Positions 1 to 8,860 of a stretch of 64,000 nucleotides of DNA are shown here, one piece after another. The stretch is from Pseudoalteromonas nigrifaciens (GTDB lineage: Bacteria; Pseudomonadota; Gammaproteobacteria; Enterobacterales; Alteromonadaceae). The position numbers and the translations under genes were made by a program. Position 1 is the stretch's first letter, and each line of letters begins with the position of its first letter. The notes under the pieces are model-generated. The model did not search any database. It had not been told where the DNA came from and worked only from the letters and a program-made list of their open reading frames with translations. The stretch covers positions 1,116,001-1,180,000 of the forward strand of contig NZ_CP011036.1 in the NCBI RefSeq assembly GCF_002221505.1, given 5' to 3'.

Positions 1-842
1 GTAGTTCAGAGCATCCATTAGCCGAGGCCATAATAAGTTATGCTAAAGCGCTAAACTTAACGCTGAGTAAAGTAACTGACTTTGATGCACTTACCGGTAA
101 AGGAGTAATAGGGACACTTGATGGACAAACGCTGTTGTTTGGTAATAAGGCCTTAATGGATAAATACCATGTTGCAATTGACGATGCGTACGAGCAGGCA
201 CAAACATTGGCAAGTGAAGCAAAAACCCCAATGTATTTTGCAGTTAATCAACAGCTACAGGCTATTATTGCTGTAGCAGATCCTATTAAAGCAGACTCAG
301 CTGCAGCAATTAAGCGGTTGCAAAATAAAGGCATTCACTTAGTCATGCTCACAGGTGATAACCAAGCAACAGCGCAAGCAGTTGCTAAAAAAGTAGGAAT
401 AAAGGACTTTATTGCAGAAGTACTCCCTGACGACAAAGTAAATGAAGTTATAAAACGCCAAGCAAAGGGCGAAATAGTGGGTATGACGGGCGATGGCATT
501 AACGATGCACCGGCACTAGCACAAGCCGATGTTGGCTTTGCGATTGGCACAGGCACTGATATAGCCATAGAAAGTGGCGACATAACCCTAATGCGCGGAT
601 CGTTACACGGCCTTGCAGATGCAATTGCAGTAAGTAGCGCGACCATTTTAAATATTAAGCAAAATCTATTTGGTGCCTTTATTTATAATGTGGCGGGTAT
701 TCCAATTGCTGCTGGGTTGTTATATCCATTTTTTGGATTATTGCTTAACCCAGTAGTAGCAGGGGCTGCTATGGCACTATCATCGCTAACGGTTGTTAGT
801 AACGCCAATAGATTACGCTTTTTTAAACCAGCAAAATCATAA
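1..842 (+). CDS. copA: Copper-translocating P-type ATPase, C-terminal part (cut by window start)
   Basis: This is the 3' part of a P1B-type heavy-metal ATPase that exports Cu(+) across the inner membrane. The reading frame is open from base 3. It begins with SSEHPLAEAI, the nucleotide-binding SEHPL motif of heavy-metal ATPases, followed by LTGDN and GDGINDAPAL of the P-domain hinge. The last two membrane segments carry YN (FIYNVAGIP) and MxxSS (MALSSLTVVSNANRLR), which in the known families mark Cu(+)/Ag(+) specificity. The phosphorylated DKTG Asp and the metal-binding N-terminus lie outside the window. A cupredoxin-like gene follows 30 bp later, so the two are probably co-transcribed. Identification as a copper pump rests on family motifs and is strong; the gene symbol follows the family. 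Confidence 0.93.
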   Translation, partial: SSEHPLAEAIISYAKALNLTLSKVTDFDALTGKGVIGTLDGQTLLFGNKALMDKYHVAIDDAYEQAQTLASEAKTPMYFAVNQQLQAIIAVADPIKADSAAAIKRLQNKGIHLVMLTGDNQATAQAVAKKVGIKDFIAEVLPDDKVNEVIKRQAKGEIVGMTGDGINDAPALAQADVGFAIGTGTDIAIESGDITLMRGSLHGLADAIAVSSATILNIKQNLFGAFIYNVAGIPIAAGLLYPFFGLLLNPVVAGAAMALSSLTVVSNANRLRFFKPAKS

Positions 843-872
843 GCCAAAGCCTTTAATTTAGGAGTAATAATT

Positions 873-1226
873 ATGTTGATGATTAATATATTAGGCGCAT
901 TACTCATAATTGCGATTGTGTACTGGTTTTGGCTTTTTAAGCCAAAGCAAGTGCAAAGTAACGACAATAAGGTAGTTATAGTGGTTGATAACGGTATATA
1001 CCAGCCGGCGCAAATTAAAGTTGTTGCAGGTAAAGAGTTAACACTTAACTTCGATCGCCAAGATAGTGCACCATGTAGCGAAACAGTCATATTTCCACAG
1101 CTTGATATAAGTAAAACCCTCGTAATGGGCGATGCTAATACCTTAAAAATACCCGAGCTTAAAGTAGGTGAGTACGACTTTCACTGCCAAATGCAAATGT
1201 ATAAAGGTAAGCTAATAGTGCAGTAA
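873..1226 (+). CDS. Membrane-anchored cupredoxin-like protein
   Basis: A 117-residue protein with one N-terminal membrane segment (about residues 4-21, LMINILGALLIIAIVYWFWL) followed by a plastocyanin/EfeO-like cupredoxin domain. Candidate copper ligands are visible: Cys in SAPCSE, and a C-terminal cluster GEYDFHCQMQMYKG with His, Cys and Met in cupredoxin order. A good Shine-Dalgarno (TTTAGGAG) precedes the ATG. It starts 30 bp after the copper ATPase gene, which supports a role in periplasmic copper handling, for example delivering Cu(+) to or receiving it from the pump. The exact partner is inferred from context only. Confidence 0.82.
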   Translation: MLMINILGALLIIAIVYWFWLFKPKQVQSNDNKVVIVVDNGIYQPAQIKVVAGKELTLNFDRQDSAPCSETVIFPQLDISKTLVMGDANTLKIPELKVGEYDFHCQMQMYKGKLIVQ

Positions 1227-1298
1227 TAGTTGAGCTAAACGTATTGTTAGCGCGTATTGGCTTATCATATTTACAGCTTGGTTGGACTTTGCAATTTT

Positions 1299-1514
1299 AT
1301 GAATAAACTAAACCCTAAAAAGCTACTTAATAGTAAGTGGACTGCAGTACCTGCAATCAATAAAGAAAAACACTTTATTATTATAGAGGTTGAGTACGAT
1401 GAGGATAGCAACGTGATTGCGTGCGTTACTGAGGCAATAATTTCAAAAAGCCAATACCCAATTAGTTGGCGAGATTTAAAAAACGCACAAAATTGGTTAC
1501 AAGGCTGGAAATAA
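1299..1514 (+). CDS. Small Trp-rich protein, TIGR02450 type
   Basis: A 71-residue protein starting MNKLNPKKLLNSKWTAV and ending WRDLKNAQNWLQGWK, the layout of the TIGR02450 family: an N-terminal NPKKLL-SKWT motif and C-terminal conserved Trp residues. The frame is open upstream to a TTG at 1257, but the ATG at 1299 gives the usual family N-terminus and is preferred. The function of the family is unknown to me. An intrinsic terminator follows 30 bp after the stop, so this gene ends the copA-side transcription unit. Confidence 0.72.
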   Translation: MNKLNPKKLLNSKWTAVPAINKEKHFIIIEVEYDEDSNVIACVTEAIISKSQYPISWRDLKNAQNWLQGWK

Positions 1515-1543
1515 CAACTAATTCCACTTCTCGTAAAAATAAT

Positions 1544-1578
1544 AAAGCCGCTGCATTAAGATTATGTAGCGGTTTTTT
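1544..1578 (+). terminator. Intrinsic terminator after the Trp-rich protein gene
   Basis: A 13-bp stem (AAAGCCGCTGCAT with ATGTAGCGGTTTT, including two G-U pairs) around a 7-nt loop, ending in a T run. It would stop transcription coming from the copA region. Confidence 0.8.
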
Positions 1579-2068
1579 GTTTCAATTCACTGTTAATCAC
1601 ATCCTAATGTGCACTGCATTCGCCAAATGGCGACAAAAAGTATCATTTACTTTAAAACACTTCATAAATGCTGAATTAATAAAATAAATTATAAAAAGCT
1701 ATTAAATTTCAATGCCTTATTGTTTATTTTTTATTTAATAATTTATAAAAAGTAAATTGTTCATGGTGGGTTTATTACAAAATCAACTTAAAGCAGCCAG
1801 TAGTGGCTTATTTGCGCTGTGTTGTGTCTTTTTTATTAAAGTTAACCTTATGATTTTTAAGCTTTAATTATTTAACATCAAACAGCTGTTGCTAAAAAGC
1901 AACAAAAAATCATTATAAAACACCCTCAAACGGCTTAAATAAGTATAAGTAACTGTTTTTATTGTGATTTAAAAACATGGCACCGAAGTTGTAATACCTA
2001 AGCTGTATTGAGCAAAACAAGATTAAAGTTAAACAGCTTAAATCATAACCCAATGAAGGAATTACATT
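1579..2068. other. AT-rich intergenic region upstream of the EF-hand genes
   Basis: About 490 bp without a convincing gene. Short frames here lack a ribosome binding site and any recognisable motif. The stretch is strongly AT-rich with poly-A/T runs and presumably carries the promoter of the first EF-hand gene. A Shine-Dalgarno (GAAGGA) lies just upstream of the ATG at 2069. I could not fix a single promoter with confidence. Confidence 0.45.
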
Positions 2069-2281
2069 ATGAAAACATTTAAATCAACACTGGTACTAAT
2101 GGCTTTAGCTTCTTCATCAGCGGCTTTTGCAGCAACAGATTTTGACACACTCGATGTAGATGGTAATGGTGCAATTAGCCAAGCAGAAGCGTCGGTAGAT
2201 GCAGAGCTTATGAGTAAATTTACTGAGCTTGATACTGACCAAAATGGTGAGTTATCTAAAGAAGAATTTTCTAAGGCATAA
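2069..2281 (+). CDS. Secreted EF-hand calcium-binding protein, copy 1
   Basis: A 70-residue protein with a Sec signal peptide (residues 1-21, cleavage after AFA) and a mature part of about 49 residues made of two EF-hand loops, DVDGNGAISQAE and DTDQNGELSKEE. Both have Asp/Asn at positions 1, 3 and 5, Gly at 6 and Glu at 12, so both should bind Ca(2+). It is exported to the periplasm or medium. First of three tandem paralogues (2069, 2431, 2740), each with its own Shine-Dalgarno. Function beyond calcium binding is unknown; a periplasmic Ca(2+) buffer or sensor is possible. Confidence 0.85.
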   Translation: MKTFKSTLVLMALASSSAAFAATDFDTLDVDGNGAISQAEASVDAELMSKFTELDTDQNGELSKEEFSKA

Positions 2282-2430
2282 GCCTTAAGCCCTACAACAC
2301 AATTAATATTCTGAGTTGCCAAAGACAACCTAAATAGGCAAGGGAGCCTTTGATAAAGAATAATAAGGAAATTCAAGTGTTCACGGGAAAGTTAATACAT
2401 TTATATTACATAGACTTGAAGGATTAAATT

Positions 2431-2643
2431 ATGAAAAAGTTACAATCAACACTGGTTTTAATGGCATTAGCGTCTTCATCTGCAGTATTTGCAGGCACCG
2501 ACTTTGAAACACTTGATGTAGATAGCAGTGGCACAATTAGCCAAGCCGAAGCGTCGGTTGCCGCTGAGTTAATGGAGCAATTTGCAGAGCTTGACGTTGA
2601 TGGCAACGGTGAGCTTTCTAAAGAAGAATTTGCTGAGTATTAA
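2431..2643 (+). CDS. Secreted EF-hand calcium-binding protein, copy 2
   Basis: A 70-residue paralogue of the previous gene with almost the same signal peptide (cleavage after VFA) and two EF-hand loops, DVDSSGTISQAE and DVDGNGELSKEE. The first loop has Ser instead of Asn at position 5, which is tolerated in functional EF-hands. A Shine-Dalgarno (GAAGGA) precedes the ATG. It lies 149 bp downstream of copy 1, with no clear terminator between them, so the genes may be read together. Confidence 0.85.
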   Translation: MKKLQSTLVLMALASSSAVFAGTDFETLDVDSSGTISQAEASVAAELMEQFAELDVDGNGELSKEEFAEY

Positions 2644-2739
2644 TTTTCAGCACATTAATTTACAGAATATGGATTTTTGAAAAGGATTTTTCACTTTATT
2701 ATTTTTTATTAAACAGGCTTTAAGCTTAAGGATAACACA

Positions 2740-2955
2740 ATGAAAACATTACATAAGACATTAGCACTAATCGCACTAGCATCATCTTCAGCGGCATTTG
2801 CAGCAGTAGACTTCGACTCATTTGATACAGATGGCGACGGCGTTATTAGCCAAACAGAAGCGCAGGCAAACCCGCAGCTTGCACAAATATTTGATGAATT
2901 AGATGCAGATGGTAATGGTGAACTTTCTAAAGAAGAGTTTGCAGCAGTTCAATAA
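2740..2955 (+). CDS. Secreted EF-hand calcium-binding protein, copy 3
   Basis: A 71-residue third paralogue: Sec signal peptide (cleavage after AFA) and two canonical EF-hand loops, DTDGDGVISQTE and DADGNGELSKEE. It is the most diverged of the three between the loops (AQANPQLAQIFDEL). It sits 96 bp after copy 2 and is followed by a strong stem-loop terminator that closes the cluster. Confidence 0.85.
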   Translation: MKTLHKTLALIALASSSAAFAAVDFDSFDTDGDGVISQTEAQANPQLAQIFDELDADGNGELSKEEFAAVQ

Positions 2956-2993
2956 TGCTACCCATTTCTAACTAAATAATGATAATACGTACT

Positions 2994-3020
2994 AAAAAGC
3001 AGCCAATTGGCTGCTTTTTT
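2994..3020. terminator. Bidirectional intrinsic terminator
   Basis: Stem AAAAAGCAGCC / GGCTGCTTTTT, overlapping a central AATT, flanked by A and T runs. It lies between the convergent EF-hand cluster (plus) and the M28 peptidase gene (minus) and can serve both strands. Confidence 0.85.
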
Positions 3021-3042
3021 ATGTGTGTTTAAAACGCAATTG

Positions 3043-4656
3043 CTAGCGCTTATCTTGCTCACGTTTTGTTTTAAAGTCAGACTCTGCTTTCCACTTTGGC
3101 CAATCGTTGCTGTTAGCCAGTTGTGTGGCTATATTAATGATCAGTTGGCTATCTTGCTCTACACCACCAAGCGACCAGTCGGTAGAGTAATCATCGGCTT
3201 CTTTGTGGTACTTATGAGTAATGTAATCAGGGTCGGTATCACCAAGGCTCATAAATAATAAACTGGGCACACCTTGCTTAGAAAGCGAAAAGTGATCAGA
3301 GCGAAAAAATAAACCATTTTGCGGGCGAGGATCCATTTTTACCGTTCGACCTTGTGCCTTAGCGGCCTTGGCTAAGTAATCTTCCATTTCAGAAAGCCCT
3401 TTACCATACTGTAAAACATAGTCAGTAGCGTCAAGTACGTTCATGCCATCAATATTTAATAAGCCAACCATTTGTTTAGTTGGGATCACCGCACCAGATG
3501 CAAATTCTTCTGAGCCAATTAGGCCAGTTTCTTCTGCGGTAAAATTGGCAAAAATGATCGAGCGTTTAAATGGCGTTTGTTGATGTATTTTACTCATTAC
3601 TCTGGCAATTTCGAGCGTGGCGGCTGTACCTGATGCGTTATCTACCGCACCATTATAAATTTTAGGCCCGCTATCTGTTTGTTTAGTGCCAAAGTGATCC
3701 CAATGCGCACTAATTACAACGTATTCGTCTGGCAGCTCGCTACCGGTAAGTTGTGCTACTACGTTATGCGATTTTGCATGCGATACTTCATTTTTAAAAG
3801 CCAGGTTGGCTTTTACATTAAGCGGCAGCGCTTTAAAGTCAGCATTTAAAGCCTGTTGTTTTAATTGCTGATAGTTAAGGTTTGCAGCATTAAATAAGCG
3901 CTCGGTAGCCTCAAGGTGTAACCATCCCATAACGGGAAGTTTTGAGGTGTTGTTGGTGTCATCAATTAGCGTATATTTAGTACCCGTATTTGAGCTCTCT
4001 ACTACGCTCCACGGGTAAGCTGCTGGTGCAGTTTCGTGCACTATAAGAACGGCAGCAGCACCTTGACGAGCCGCTTCTTCGTACTTGTAAGTCCAACGAC
4101 CGTAGTAGGTCATAGCATTACCGGTAAACAGGCTGTCGTCTTGAGTTGCAAAGCCAGGATCGTTAACTAACACCACCACGGTTTTGCCTGTTACATCAAG
4201 ATTTTTATAATCGTTCCAGTTATATTCTGGTGCATTAATACCATAGCCTACATATACCACGTCAGAATTACGCACATCAATAACGCTTTGTAGCTGCTCG
4301 GTACGGGCAGTAAAGTCTTTACCTGCACTAAAAGTGAGCTCACCAATAGTTAATTGCATATTTTGATCAGCAGTTACTTTTGCCATTTTCACCGGTTGTA
4401 AGTACTTATCGTTATAAGCACCGCTTAAACCAAACGCTTGGTATTGCTTAGTTAAATAACCAATCGTTTTTACTTCACCGGCTGTAAGGGGGCCACGACC
4501 TTCAAATTCGTCTGAGGCGAGTGTTTTAATGTGCTGCTTAATATTATTAATACTAAGTGCTTGGGAATTCTCAAGTTTAGTTGTGTCTGCGGCTTGCTCT
4601 GAGCAACCTATGAGCGTTAGAAATAAAAAAAGGCTGGTTGTTTTTATAATTGTCAT
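3043..4656 (-). CDS. M28 family metallopeptidase, lipoprotein
   Basis: A zinc aminopeptidase-type hydrolase of about 537 residues. The start at 4656 is preferred over 4680 because MTIIKTTSLFLFLTLIGC then forms a clean type II signal peptide with lipobox LIGC, so the protein is probably a periplasm-facing lipoprotein. A PA-like insert lies in the first half. The M28 metal ligands are visible in order: HWDHFG (His, Asp), GAVDNASG (Asp), TAEETGLIGSEEF (catalytic and metal Glu), NIDGMN (Asp) and RSDHFSL (His). It likely trims peptides taken from the environment. The heptamer repeat tract lies about 110 bp upstream of the start, with only one small inverted repeat (4711-4737) between. Confidence 0.88.
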   Translation of the reverse strand: MTIIKTTSLFLFLTLIGCSEQAADTTKLENSQALSINNIKQHIKTLASDEFEGRGPLTAGEVKTIGYLTKQYQAFGLSGAYNDKYLQPVKMAKVTADQNMQLTIGELTFSAGKDFTARTEQLQSVIDVRNSDVVYVGYGINAPEYNWNDYKNLDVTGKTVVVLVNDPGFATQDDSLFTGNAMTYYGRWTYKYEEAARQGAAAVLIVHETAPAAYPWSVVESSNTGTKYTLIDDTNNTSKLPVMGWLHLEATERLFNAANLNYQQLKQQALNADFKALPLNVKANLAFKNEVSHAKSHNVVAQLTGSELPDEYVVISAHWDHFGTKQTDSGPKIYNGAVDNASGTAATLEIARVMSKIHQQTPFKRSIIFANFTAEETGLIGSEEFASGAVIPTKQMVGLLNIDGMNVLDATDYVLQYGKGLSEMEDYLAKAAKAQGRTVKMDPRPQNGLFFRSDHFSLSKQGVPSLLFMSLGDTDPDYITHKYHKEADDYSTDWSLGGVEQDSQLIINIATQLANSNDWPKWKAESDFKTKREQDKR

Positions 4657-4710
4657 AATAACTGAGGGTAGGTAATACATAGCTCGACTATATACAGCGA
4701 ACTTTAAAGT

Positions 4711-4737
4711 GTCTATACAGGATATAATTTTATAGAC
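4711..4737. promoter_or_regulatory. Inverted repeat upstream of the M28 peptidase gene
   Basis: A perfect 7-bp inverted repeat, GTCTATA and TATAGAC, separated by 13 AT-rich bases, located 55 bp upstream of the peptidase start. It is in a position to be an operator or part of the promoter. The role is inferred from position only. Confidence 0.35.
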
Positions 4738-4763
4738 TTAAGTTTTAGCTGTTGCACAATATT

Positions 4764-5324
<561 letters not shown>

Positions 5325-5387
5325 GAGGGGGAGCAAGGAGCAAAAATTAGTTGTGGCAGTGTTATAAATGTAGGCTAAATTAATACT

Positions 5388-5429
5388 GCCCTAATAATAA
5401 AACACATCTGTGTTTATAATATTAAGGGC
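5388..5429 (-). terminator. Long stem-loop after the RRM gene
   Basis: An imperfect stem of about 19 bp (GCCCTAATAATAAAACACA against TGTGTTTATAATATTAAGGGC) with a 2-nt loop, 22 bp beyond the stop of the RRM gene. No strong U tract follows on the minus strand, so it may terminate transcription weakly or protect the mRNA 3' end. Confidence 0.5.
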
Positions 5430-5451
5430 AATAATAGCCGCGGCTAACTAA

Positions 5452-5691
5452 TTAAGCATCTGCCAATTTAACGCGGATTTTGCTTTTATCAACAGTTGCT
5501 TGGTTAAGGGCTTTAATTGCACCTTTAACTTCTATGTCGTTTGGCATTTCAACAAAGGCAAAACCTTTAGATTGGCCAGTTTCTTTATCAAGTACTAAGT
5601 TACAGGTAGTCACTTTACCGTGCTCTGCAAATAAAGTACGAAGGTCGTGCTCAGAAGTAGCACGAGATAAGTTGCGAACTAATAGTTTCAT
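5452..5691 (-). CDS. RRM-domain RNA-binding protein
   Basis: A 79-residue protein that is a single RNA recognition motif. RNP2 is KLLVRNL (residues 2-8) and RNP1 is KGFAFVEM (about residues 43-50); the aromatic Phe residues that stack on RNA are present. Proteins of this type in bacteria are often cold-induced RNA-binding proteins. The ATG lies about 130 bp from the divergent YdcF-type gene. A long stem-loop follows the stop, then the heptamer tract. Target RNAs are unknown. Confidence 0.88.
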   Translation of the reverse strand: MKLLVRNLSRATSEHDLRTLFAEHGKVTTCNLVLDKETGQSKGFAFVEMPNDIEVKGAIKALNQATVDKSKIRVKLADA

Positions 5692-5819
5692 AATGAACCA
5701 TGTTTTAAAAATAACTACCGCGATTGTCTCAAGTAAAAGCCGATTGACCTAACGATAAATTGCGATCAGTAAAAATAGTTTAAACTTAATAGCTTCGTTT
5801 TGTGGTGAAGGACGACTAA

Positions 5820-6270
5820 ATGAATGCGGTAATTATAGTTTTAGGTGCGCCCAACAGTAGTGACAGCCGTTTATCAGTAATAGCGAAAATCCGATGCGCT
5901 CAGTCATATCAAGCATATTTGCATAATCCCAAGGCTAAAATATTATGCACAGGAGGTTTTGGCGTGCATTTTAATACCACTGATTGCGCGCATGAACGAT
6001 ACACTAAATAATTATTTTATTGAGCTTGGAATACCTACAGTTGTATTTTTAGATATTCCATTAAGCCGCTTTACCTTTGAGAATGCTCTACTGGCTAAAC
6101 CTATTTTAGCGAGTGCTAATATCAGCCATGCAATTTTGTTCAGCTCGGAGTTTCATATGCAGCGTGCGCATTATATATTTAACCATGTTCTACCAACATT
6201 AAATCTAACTTTAGTCAGTACTAAGGCACCATTACCAGGTATTAAATTATCGCAGTTGTATGGCCATTAA
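5820..6270 (+). pseudogene. YdcF/DUF218-type protein, broken by a frameshift
   Basis: Two overlapping frames together make one DUF218 (YdcF/ElyC-like) domain of about 150 residues. Frame A (5820-6011) carries the N-terminus MNAVIIVLGAPNSSDSRLSV and TGGFGVHFNTTDCAHERYTK. Frame B (open through 6270) continues with NNYFIELGIPTVVFLDIP and FSSEFHMQRAHYIF. The switch falls at ACTAAATAAT near 6002-6010: one extra A in the AAA run would restore the frame. A good Shine-Dalgarno (GAAGGACG) precedes the ATG, so the gene was, or is, translated. The cause could be a true loss of function or a sequencing error in a short homopolymer; the sequence alone cannot decide. Confidence 0.75.
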
Positions 6271-6404
6271 TATGTAGTAATGATTAGAGAGGAGGAAAAT
6301 ATTCGGCAGTTTATTTTACCTAAGTTACCAACACTGGCCATACAAGCAACTAAAGTAAGATAGTAACCTGCCGATAGCTAGTAATAACGAACAAGGAAAA
6401 TGAT

Positions 6405-7124
6405 ATGAAAGTTAATTCAAATGATACTAATTTAGCATCGCAGTTTATATCGAACGGTTCAGAAGTAAAAGTTAATAAACCTGCAAATGGTAAAGAGCAA
6501 TTAAATAGTGAAATGGAGCGACTAGCTAAGGATATATATTATAAAGATCAGCCTAAAGAGCCAGAGCCGACTTATAATAAGTCAATGAACATAATAACAA
6601 ATAATGTTGTATCAACAAGGGAAGCAGAAGAAAAAGCGTTAAATAATATTCGAATAGCTACTGTTAATCTTTATATGCCGGGTGGTGAAGTTTCTAACTC
6701 GGTTGAAAAAATGTTTACTCAGTATGACAATATTATGACTGAAATAGCGGCTGGACAACCATCATTAGCGAATAAAGATTGGGGTATATCAATCAGTCAA
6801 TTAGGTGAGCTAGAAGTTACAGGTTCAATTAGTGATAAAGAGAAAAGTCTTATATCTGAAAAATTAAATGGCAACGGGGATTTTGTGGCCGCAGCTAACG
6901 AGTTTAAATCGAGCTTTCTAGGGCATATTGACTTGGGAGTTAGGGGGTGGTCAAGTTACGACGTAAACGAAGATAATTTCTCCAAAATATTTGACTTAAA
7001 AGAAATCCTGGATAATTCGCAAGGCGAAGAAAGCTTTAAGCAGGCTTGGAATAAGGACTTTAGTTGGCTCGAGTTAAACGATAATATTTCATTTCAGCTT
7101 AGAAGAAAAGCAATTAAAAATTAA
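6405..7124 (+). CDS. Hypothetical protein, 239 residues
   Basis: I do not recognise this protein. It has no signal peptide or membrane segment; it is hydrophilic and rich in Asn, Lys, Glu and Ser, and its first 60 residues look disordered. The remainder has a mixed helical pattern with several Trp residues near the end (GWSSYDVNEDNFSKIF, WNKDFSWLEL). A Shine-Dalgarno (AAGGAAAA) sits before the ATG. It lies alone between the broken YdcF-type gene and the lipA terminator in a variable region, with an AT-rich codon use that may point to acquisition. Function unknown. Confidence 0.6.
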   Translation: MKVNSNDTNLASQFISNGSEVKVNKPANGKEQLNSEMERLAKDIYYKDQPKEPEPTYNKSMNIITNNVVSTREAEEKALNNIRIATVNLYMPGGEVSNSVEKMFTQYDNIMTEIAAGQPSLANKDWGISISQLGELEVTGSISDKEKSLISEKLNGNGDFVAAANEFKSSFLGHIDLGVRGWSSYDVNEDNFSKIFDLKEILDNSQGEESFKQAWNKDFSWLELNDNISFQLRRKAIKN

Positions 7125-7164
7125 AATAATTCAATTATCCTTATTACTTATGGGTAATAAACTG

Positions 7165-7205
7165 CAACAAAAAAGCCGTTAATGACTATTGATCACTAAC
7201 GGCTT
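7165..7205 (-). terminator. Intrinsic terminator of the lip operon
   Basis: On the minus strand a 9-bp stem AAGCCGTTA / TAACGGCTT (7197-7205 with 7173-7181) is followed by a T-rich run (TTTTTTGTTG). It lies 20 bp after the lipA stop codon. Confidence 0.8.
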
Positions 7206-7225
7206 GCTTAATTTATAAAAACGAC

Positions 7226-8191
7226 TTATTTTACTTCTTTACCTGCCGCTTGTTGGTCAGCATGGTAGCTAGAGCGCACAAATGGGCCAGAGGCTGCATG
7301 AGTAAAGCCAATTTCATCAGCGTAGGCTTTTAGTGCATCAAACTCAGCAGGTGGCACGTAACGTTTTACTGGTAAGTGGTGCTTAGAAGGCTGTAAGTAT
7401 TGGCCTACTGTAAGCATATCAACGTTATGGGCACGTAAGTCGCGAAGTACTTCTTCTATTTCGCTAATTTCTTCACCTAAACCAACCATTAAACCAGACT
7501 TAGTTTTAATCTCTGGGTGCGCTTCTTTAAAGCGACGCAGTAGCTCAAGTGACCATTTGTAATCAGCCCCTGGACGCGCAAGCTTATATAAACGCGGCGC
7601 AGTTTCTAGGTTATGGTTAAACACATCTGGTGGGGTTTCGATTAGTATTTCGAGTGCGCGGTCCATACGGCCACGAAAATCGGGTACTAAAATCTCAATA
7701 GTAATATTTGGGCTGTGCTTGCGAATTTCGCGAATACAATCGGCAAAATGCTGCGCGCCGCCATCACGTAAATCATCACGATCTACCGAGGTAATAACCA
7801 CATAGCTTAGCTTCATGTCTTTAATTGTAAGCGCTAGTTTTTCAGGCTCAGTTGCATCAGGTGTTAATGGACGACCATGGGCAACATCACAAAATGGGCA
7901 ACGACGAGTACAAATTGCACCTAAAATCATAAAGGTAGCTGTACCGTGGTTAAAGCATTCAGATAGGTTAGGGCACGAAGCCTCTTCGCATACCGAGTGC
8001 AGCCCATGCTTACGCATCGCCTGTTTAATGCCCTCAATACGCTCTGTTGATTTAGGTAAGCGAATTTTTAGCCACTCTGGCTTGCGTAACATTTCGTTTT
8101 TTTCTGTTGGTAAAACTTTTACGGGGATCAACGCCATTTTTGCTGCGTCGCGTAGTTTTACACCTGGTTCCATCTTGACTGGTTTATTCAT
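7226..8191 (-). CDS. lipA: Lipoyl synthase
   Basis: A radical SAM enzyme of 321 residues that inserts two sulfurs into the octanoyl group on lipoyl domains. Both Fe-S sites are visible: the auxiliary cluster motif [12 protein letters not shown] and the radical SAM motif CTRRCPFC. Length agrees with E. coli LipA. Its start overlaps the end of lipB by 4 bases, so the two are translationally coupled. It is the last gene of the ybeD-lipB-lipA operon and is followed by a terminator. Confidence 0.98.
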   Translation of the reverse strand: MNKPVKMEPGVKLRDAAKMALIPVKVLPTEKNEMLRKPEWLKIRLPKSTERIEGIKQAMRKHGLHSVCEEASCPNLSECFNHGTATFMILGAICTRRCPFCDVAHGRPLTPDATEPEKLALTIKDMKLSYVVITSVDRDDLRDGGAQHFADCIREIRKHSPNITIEILVPDFRGRMDRALEILIETPPDVFNHNLETAPRLYKLARPGADYKWSLELLRRFKEAHPEIKTKSGLMVGLGEEISEIEEVLRDLRAHNVDMLTVGQYLQPSKHHLPVKRYVPPAEFDALKAYADEIGFTHAASGPFVRSSYHADQQAAGKEVK

Positions 8192-8841
8192 TCGTTTTCA
8201 AACCCTTCAGTATGCTTAACCTGTGTTGCATTAAGCTTTTTAATCATGTGTTTTACCAGTCCTGCACCTGCTGTTTCTAGGTTTTGAGGACCCTTTAATT
8301 CTTTAGTTTGCACCATATTCATGCCTGCATAACCACATGGGTTAATGCGTAAAAATGGACTTAGGTCCATGTTAACATTTAATGCTAAGCCATGAAACGA
8401 GCAACCACGACGAACGCGTAAACCCAAAGAGGCTATTTTACTGTCGTTAACGTAAACACCGGGCGCATCGGCTTTGGCGTATGCTTGAATGTCGTACTCG
8501 GCGAGGGATTCAATAATACACTCCTCTAGCCAAGTAACTAATTCGCGTACACCAATTTTTAAACGACGTAAGTTAAATAGTACATACATCATTTGCTGGC
8601 CGGGGCCGTGGTAGGTTACTTGCCCACCGCGATCAACTTTAATCACTTCTATATCGCCGGGTGCGAGTAAGTGCTCGTCTTTACCTGCTTGGCCTTGAGT
8701 AAATACACTTTCGTGCTCTACTAACCAAATTTCATCCGCGCTATCGTCGTCGCGGGTATCGGTGAAGTCTTGCATTTTCTGCCAAATTGGCAAGTAACGC
8801 TGGCGGCCAAGTTGGCGCACGATTAAGGTGTTTTCTTTCAC
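8188..8841 (-). CDS. lipB: Octanoyl-[acyl-carrier-protein]-protein N-octanoyltransferase
   Basis: Transfers octanoate from ACP to lipoyl domains, the step before LipA. Motifs: [11 protein letters not shown], the conserved Lys in NDSKIASLG, and the acyl-accepting Cys in INPCGYAG. Two starts are possible: TTG at 8853 and GTG at 8841. The GTG is preferred because a GAG Shine-Dalgarno core lies at suitable distance and the product then begins close to the E. coli N-terminus. It follows ybeD by about 20 bp and overlaps lipA by 4. Confidence 0.96.
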   Translation of the reverse strand: MKENTLIVRQLGRQRYLPIWQKMQDFTDTRDDDSADEIWLVEHESVFTQGQAGKDEHLLAPGDIEVIKVDRGGQVTYHGPGQQMMYVLFNLRRLKIGVRELVTWLEECIIESLAEYDIQAYAKADAPGVYVNDSKIASLGLRVRRGCSFHGLALNVNMDLSPFLRINPCGYAGMNMVQTKELKGPQNLETAGAGLVKHMIKKLNATQVKHTEGFENE

Positions 8842-8860
8842 AACAAATCTCAATTATGGC

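Noticed and set aside
1466..1687. Frame overlapping the end of the Trp-rich protein gene
   Set aside because: It crosses a clear intrinsic terminator and has no recognisable domain or ribosome binding site.
2062..2606. Antisense frames across the EF-hand genes
   Set aside because: They mirror the conserved signal peptide and EF-hand codons of the real genes and have no ribosome binding sites.
3007..3258. Plus-strand frame over the 3' end of the M28 peptidase gene
   Set aside because: It lies antisense to a well-supported protein and shows no family signal.
5820..6270. Programmed ribosomal frameshift in the YdcF-type gene
   Set aside because: The junction ACTAAATAAT is not a recognised slippery heptamer and no stimulating stem or Shine-Dalgarno was seen at a suitable distance; a simple deletion or read error is more likely.
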